NCBI GenBank assembly: GCA_021793335.1
Contig: JAJYSW010000136.1
Coordinates: 1-8,594, forward strand
Length of the DNA: 8,594 bases
Direction of reading: 5' to 3'
Source: Actinomycetes bacterium
Lineage (GTDB): Bacteria > Actinomycetota > Actinomycetes > Mycobacteriales > Micromonosporaceae
The position numbers and the translations under genes were made by a program. Positions 6,843-8,594 of this stretch are shown piece after piece (the first letter of the stretch is position 1; each line of letters starts with the position of its first letter). The notes under the pieces were generated by a model. That model was not told the origin of the DNA and searched no databases. It saw nothing but the letters and a program-made list of their open reading frames with translations.

Positions 6843-6845
6843 CCT
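6835..6845. repeat. left target-site duplication of the MITE
   Basis: GGCCCTTCCCT abuts the left end of the element exactly and is repeated without mismatch at 6960-6970, directly after the right end. The next bases outward differ, so the duplication is 11 bp. Confidence 0.85.
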
Positions 6846-6959
6846 CAACACCGTTTCCTTAAGGATCTTCAGGCGAGCACCGCTGAAGCAAAGCCGCTGG
6901 CAGAGAGCCTGGTGTAAGGCTTCAAGGTTCGGGGATTGCAGCTTAAGGAAACGGTGTTG
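6846..6959. mobile_element. 114-bp MITE, IS4-like ends
   Basis: The element has perfect 18-bp terminal inverted repeats: CAACACCGTTTCCTTAAG at 6846-6863 and its exact reverse complement at 6942-6959. Both ends are bounded by identical 11-bp direct repeats, which defines the insertion to the base. The 78-bp interior codes for nothing. It can fold, for example CTTCAG (6867-6872) with CTGAAG (6883-6888) and AAGCC (6891-6895) with GGCTT (6918-6922). It is therefore a non-autonomous miniature element that needs a transposase from elsewhere. From memory, E. coli IS4 begins TAATGCCGATCAGTTAAGGATC, has an 18-bp terminal repeat and makes 11-13-bp duplications. The ends here share the AA, CCG, TTAAGGATC pattern, so an IS4-group parent is likely. 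Perfect repeats at both levels suggest a recent insertion. Confidence 0.88.
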
Positions 6960-6986
6960 GGCCCTTCCCTTTGCCTCCAGTATACG
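6957..6986 (+). promoter_or_regulatory. possible promoter of the glycosyltransferase operon, spanning the MITE edge
   Basis: TTGGGC (6957-6962), an 18-base spacer and TATACG (6981-6986) form the best promoter-like pair in the 132 bases before the glycosyltransferase start. The first three bases of the -35 belong to the MITE and the last three to the duplicated target. The resulting leader would be about 100 bases. Confidence 0.35.
6960..6970. repeat. right target-site duplication of the MITE
   Basis: GGCCCTTCCCT directly follows the right terminal repeat and is identical to 6835-6845. Confidence 0.85.
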
Positions 6987-7079
6987 AGCCGCCGATCTCG
7001 GCATCGTGCACCCCGGGGCGATTCGGAAGGAATACGTCCGTTGCAGAATTGCCGTCCGAAACCAGGGAACCTCAGAATC

Positions 7080-7085
7080 GGGAGG
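7080..7085 (+). promoter_or_regulatory. ribosome binding site fixing the glycosyltransferase start
   Basis: GGGAGG lies six bases before ATG 7092. In-frame upstream starts exist as far back as the MITE but lack such a site. The family's standard N-terminus MRVLLSTYGSRGD begins exactly here. Confidence 0.8.
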
Positions 7086-7091
7086 CACGGA

Positions 7092-8300
7092 ATGCGCGTG
7101 CTGTTGTCGACCTACGGGTCGCGCGGAGATGTCGAACCCCTCGTCGGACTCGCGGCGGCGCTGCGGGCACTGGGAGCGGAAGTGCGCATATGCGCGCCGC
7201 CGGACGAAGAATTCACGGCGCTGATCGAAAGCGTCGGAGCCTCACCGGTGCCCGCCGGCCCCACCGCACGCGAACTGACGGCCAAGGTGAAGCCCGGCTC
7301 GAAGGACGCGGCCCGCCTGATCTCGGCCGAGCTGGTCGCGATGCGCTTCGGCATGCTTGAAGCGGCATCGGACTGCGATGCGCTCCTGGCGACCGGCCTG
7401 GGCCCGGCCGGCGCACGCGAAGTGGCCGAACGGGTCGGCATCCCTTACGTGTTCGCGGCCTTCCAGCCGCGCGTCCTGCCCTCCCCGCATCATGCGCCCC
7501 ACCCGCGACCGGGCAGGCCGTTCCCGCCGGGCGAGACCGACAACCGAGTGCTGTGGGAGATCGACGCCGAGAACGTGAACGCGATGATGGGCGGGCCGCT
7601 CAACGAGCACCGGGCCGCGATGGGCCTGCCGCCGGTGGACGACGTCCGCGGCCACATCTTCACCGACCGCCCCTGGCTGGCCGCGGACCCGATCCTGGCA
7701 CCGTGGCCGCAGACCCCCGGATACGACGTCGTGCAGACCGGCGCATGGACCCTGCCTGACGAACGCCCGCTCCCCGACGAGCTGGAGGCGTTCCTGGACG
7801 CCGGTGAACCACCGGTGTACGTGGGCTTCGGCAGCATGCCCGTCCACGTCCTGAAGGGCACCGCGGAGGCGGCCGCCTCCGCGGTCCGCGCACAGGGCCG
7901 CCGCCTGCTCGTCTCCCGCGGCTGGGCCGACCTGGGCCTGATCGACACCGACGACCACGACTGCTTCGCCGTGGGCGAGACCGACCACCGCGCGCTGTTC
8001 GGCCGAGTGGCCGCCGTCGTCCACCACGGCGGCGCGGGCACGACGACCACGGCCGCCCGGTCCGGTGCGGCGCAGGTCGTGGTGCCCCAGATCGCCGACC
8101 AGCCGTACTGGGCCGAGCGCGTGGCCGACCTCGGCGTCGGTGCGACCCCCGAAGGGACGCCGACGTTCGCATCCCTCTCGGCCGCGATCGAGACGGCCCT
8201 GGCCCCGCAGACCCGTGCCCGAGCGGAGGCCCTGGCCGAGCGGATGCGACCCGACGGCGCGACCGTGGCCGCGCGGCTACTGCTCGACCTGGCCCGGTGA
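7092..8300 (+). CDS. family-1 glycosyltransferase, likely rifamycin-inactivating (Rgt-type)
   Basis: This 402-residue cytosolic protein is a GT-B glycosyltransferase of family GT1, close in pattern to the vancomycin-group GtfA-E enzymes. The N-terminal acceptor domain opens with MRVLLSTYGSRGDVEPLVGL, whose D13 corresponds to the proposed catalytic base in that group. The C-terminal donor domain (about 215-402) has the VYVGFGSMP strand (242-250) and the nucleotide-sugar motif VHHGGAGTTTTAARSG (310-325), then VVVPQIADQPYWAERV (329-344). Length and both motifs are complete. The next gene starts 12 bases on and looks like HelR. Rgt glycosyltransferases, which glycosylate the ansa chain of rifamycins, belong to this same group and are associated with rifamycin-resistance loci. 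I therefore infer rifamycin inactivation. Another polyketide or peptide acceptor remains possible, since acceptor specificity cannot be read from motifs. Confidence 0.85.
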   Translation: MRVLLSTYGSRGDVEPLVGLAAALRALGAEVRICAPPDEEFTALIESVGASPVPAGPTARELTAKVKPGSKDAARLISAELVAMRFGMLEAASDCDALLATGLGPAGAREVAERVGIPYVFAAFQPRVLPSPHHAPHPRPGRPFPPGETDNRVLWEIDAENVNAMMGGPLNEHRAAMGLPPVDDVRGHIFTDRPWLAADPILAPWPQTPGYDVVQTGAWTLPDERPLPDELEAFLDAGEPPVYVGFGSMPVHVLKGTAEAAASAVRAQGRRLLVSRGWADLGLIDTDDHDCFAVGETDHRALFGRVAAVVHHGGAGTTTTAARSGAAQVVVPQIADQPYWAERVADLGVGATPEGTPTFASLSAAIETALAPQTRARAEALAERMRPDGATVAARLLLDLAR

Positions 8301-8312
8301 GGTGACACCGCC

Positions 8313-8594
8313 ATGAACGCCGACGCCTTCCACCTCCCCGGCGAGCGCGCCGCCAAGAACGACCCGAAGCTGATCGCGGACGACGAACGGCACTTCGCCG
8401 CCATCGCGACGCACCTGGAGCAGACGATCCGCGGCCTGTCCGAACGCCTCGACGCCGCCCGCAAGGCACCCGGCGGGCACGGACAGGAGGCGCTGGACCG
8501 GGACCAGGAGATCCACCGGCTCACCGCCCGCCTGCGCGTCCTGCGCCGCTTCGGCCTGGACCTGTGCCTGGGCAGAATGGTCCACGAGGACGAT
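8313..8594 (+). CDS. helR: HelR-like RNA-polymerase motor ATPase, N-terminal part (runs off the window)
   Basis: Ninety-four codons are open to the window end. ATG 8313 has a good Shine-Dalgarno, GAGGTGA (8299-8305), which overlaps the glycosyltransferase stop, so the two genes are almost certainly co-transcribed. The visible segment includes LIADDERHFAAIATHLEQTI (20-39), then LSERLDAARKAPGG (42-55) and the charged EIHRLTARLRVLRRFGLDLC (66-85). It reads as a long helical pair, matching the N-terminal coiled coil of actinobacterial HelR/HelD superfamily-1 proteins that inserts into the RNA polymerase secondary channel. In HelR this protein frees RNA polymerase from rifamycin. The helicase motifs lie outside the window, so the assignment rests on the N-terminus alone. 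Confidence 0.75.
   Translation, partial: MNADAFHLPGERAAKNDPKLIADDERHFAAIATHLEQTIRGLSERLDAARKAPGGHGQEALDRDQEIHRLTARLRVLRRFGLDLCLGRMVHEDD

Larger units (their letters stand above)
6317..7091. other. 775-bp divergent intergenic region
   Basis: No convincing gene lies between the divergent acetyltransferase and glycosyltransferase genes. Going rightward it holds: a promoter-like pair for the acetyltransferase (6323-6352); a GC-rich part with a stem-loop of 8-base arms CCGCATCG (6505-6512) and CGATGCGG (6535-6542); and an AT-richer island (about 6560-6634) with two dyads. It then holds a purine-rich stretch (6635-6830) with small hairpins at 6703-6718, 6794-6811 and 6827-6842, the 114-bp MITE, and the glycosyltransferase leader. 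The AT-richer island looks regulatory. Confidence 0.6.

Noticed and set aside
7015..7030. GGGGC...CGG.AAGG stretch considered as a degenerate rifamycin-associated element
   Set aside because: It lacks the symmetric right half, and I do not trust my memory of the consensus enough to claim a site.
6630..7088. 152-codon minus-strand reading frame crossing the MITE
   Set aside because: It runs through the element and both duplications, has no domain and no plausible start context. It is not a transposase remnant that I can recognise.
6936..7091. Upstream in-frame extension of the glycosyltransferase starting with TTG inside the MITE
   Set aside because: The family N-terminus and a strong Shine-Dalgarno fix the start at 7092.

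Overview
The window is high-GC DNA with strongly G/C-ending codons, short ATGA gene overlaps and a Tat/lipobox lipoprotein. It also carries a GNAT family, a Gtf-type glycosyltransferase and a HelR-like helicase start that are typical of filamentous Actinomycetota. I place it in an actinomycete chromosome and cannot name the genus from sequence alone.

Region A (61-5157) is a LysR-regulated uptake and hydrolysis locus. A LysR-type regulator (61-984, minus) is divergent from a four-gene plus-strand operon. The operon encodes a metal-dependent cyclic amidohydrolase of the dihydroorotase/allantoinase/hydantoinase superfamily (1072-2466), an SsuC/TauC/ThiX-type ABC permease (2463-3269), its ATPase (3266-4069) and an SsuA/THI5-type binding lipoprotein (4104-5075). 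The first three genes overlap by ATGA. The operon ends at a perfect 15-bp-stem palindrome (5126-5157). A perfect LysR-type site, ATAC-N7-GTAT, lies inside codons 2-8 of the regulator gene. The likely logic is that the importer brings in a cyclic amide, imide or ureide, the cytoplasmic enzyme opens the ring, and the regulator senses the compound. The substrate is not evident.

Region B (5158-7091) holds a convergent GNAT acetyltransferase gene (5438-6316, minus), followed by a 775-bp stretch without a convincing gene. That stretch contains a 12-bp palindrome, a second TGAT-N11-ATCA dyad resembling the LysR site, several small hairpins, and a complete small mobile element. The element is 114 bp, with perfect 18-bp terminal inverted repeats flanked by perfect 11-bp direct repeats. 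This is the structure of a MITE, and its ends resemble the IS4 group.

Region C (7092-8594) holds a family-1 glycosyltransferase of the GtfB/rifamycin-glycosyltransferase type. Twelve bases downstream begins a gene whose first 94 residues look like HelR, the RNA-polymerase-associated motor ATPase that protects RNA polymerase from rifamycins. Together they suggest a two-part rifamycin-resistance operon: drug glycosylation plus target protection. The MITE sits just upstream of this pair and may contribute the -35 part of its promoter.
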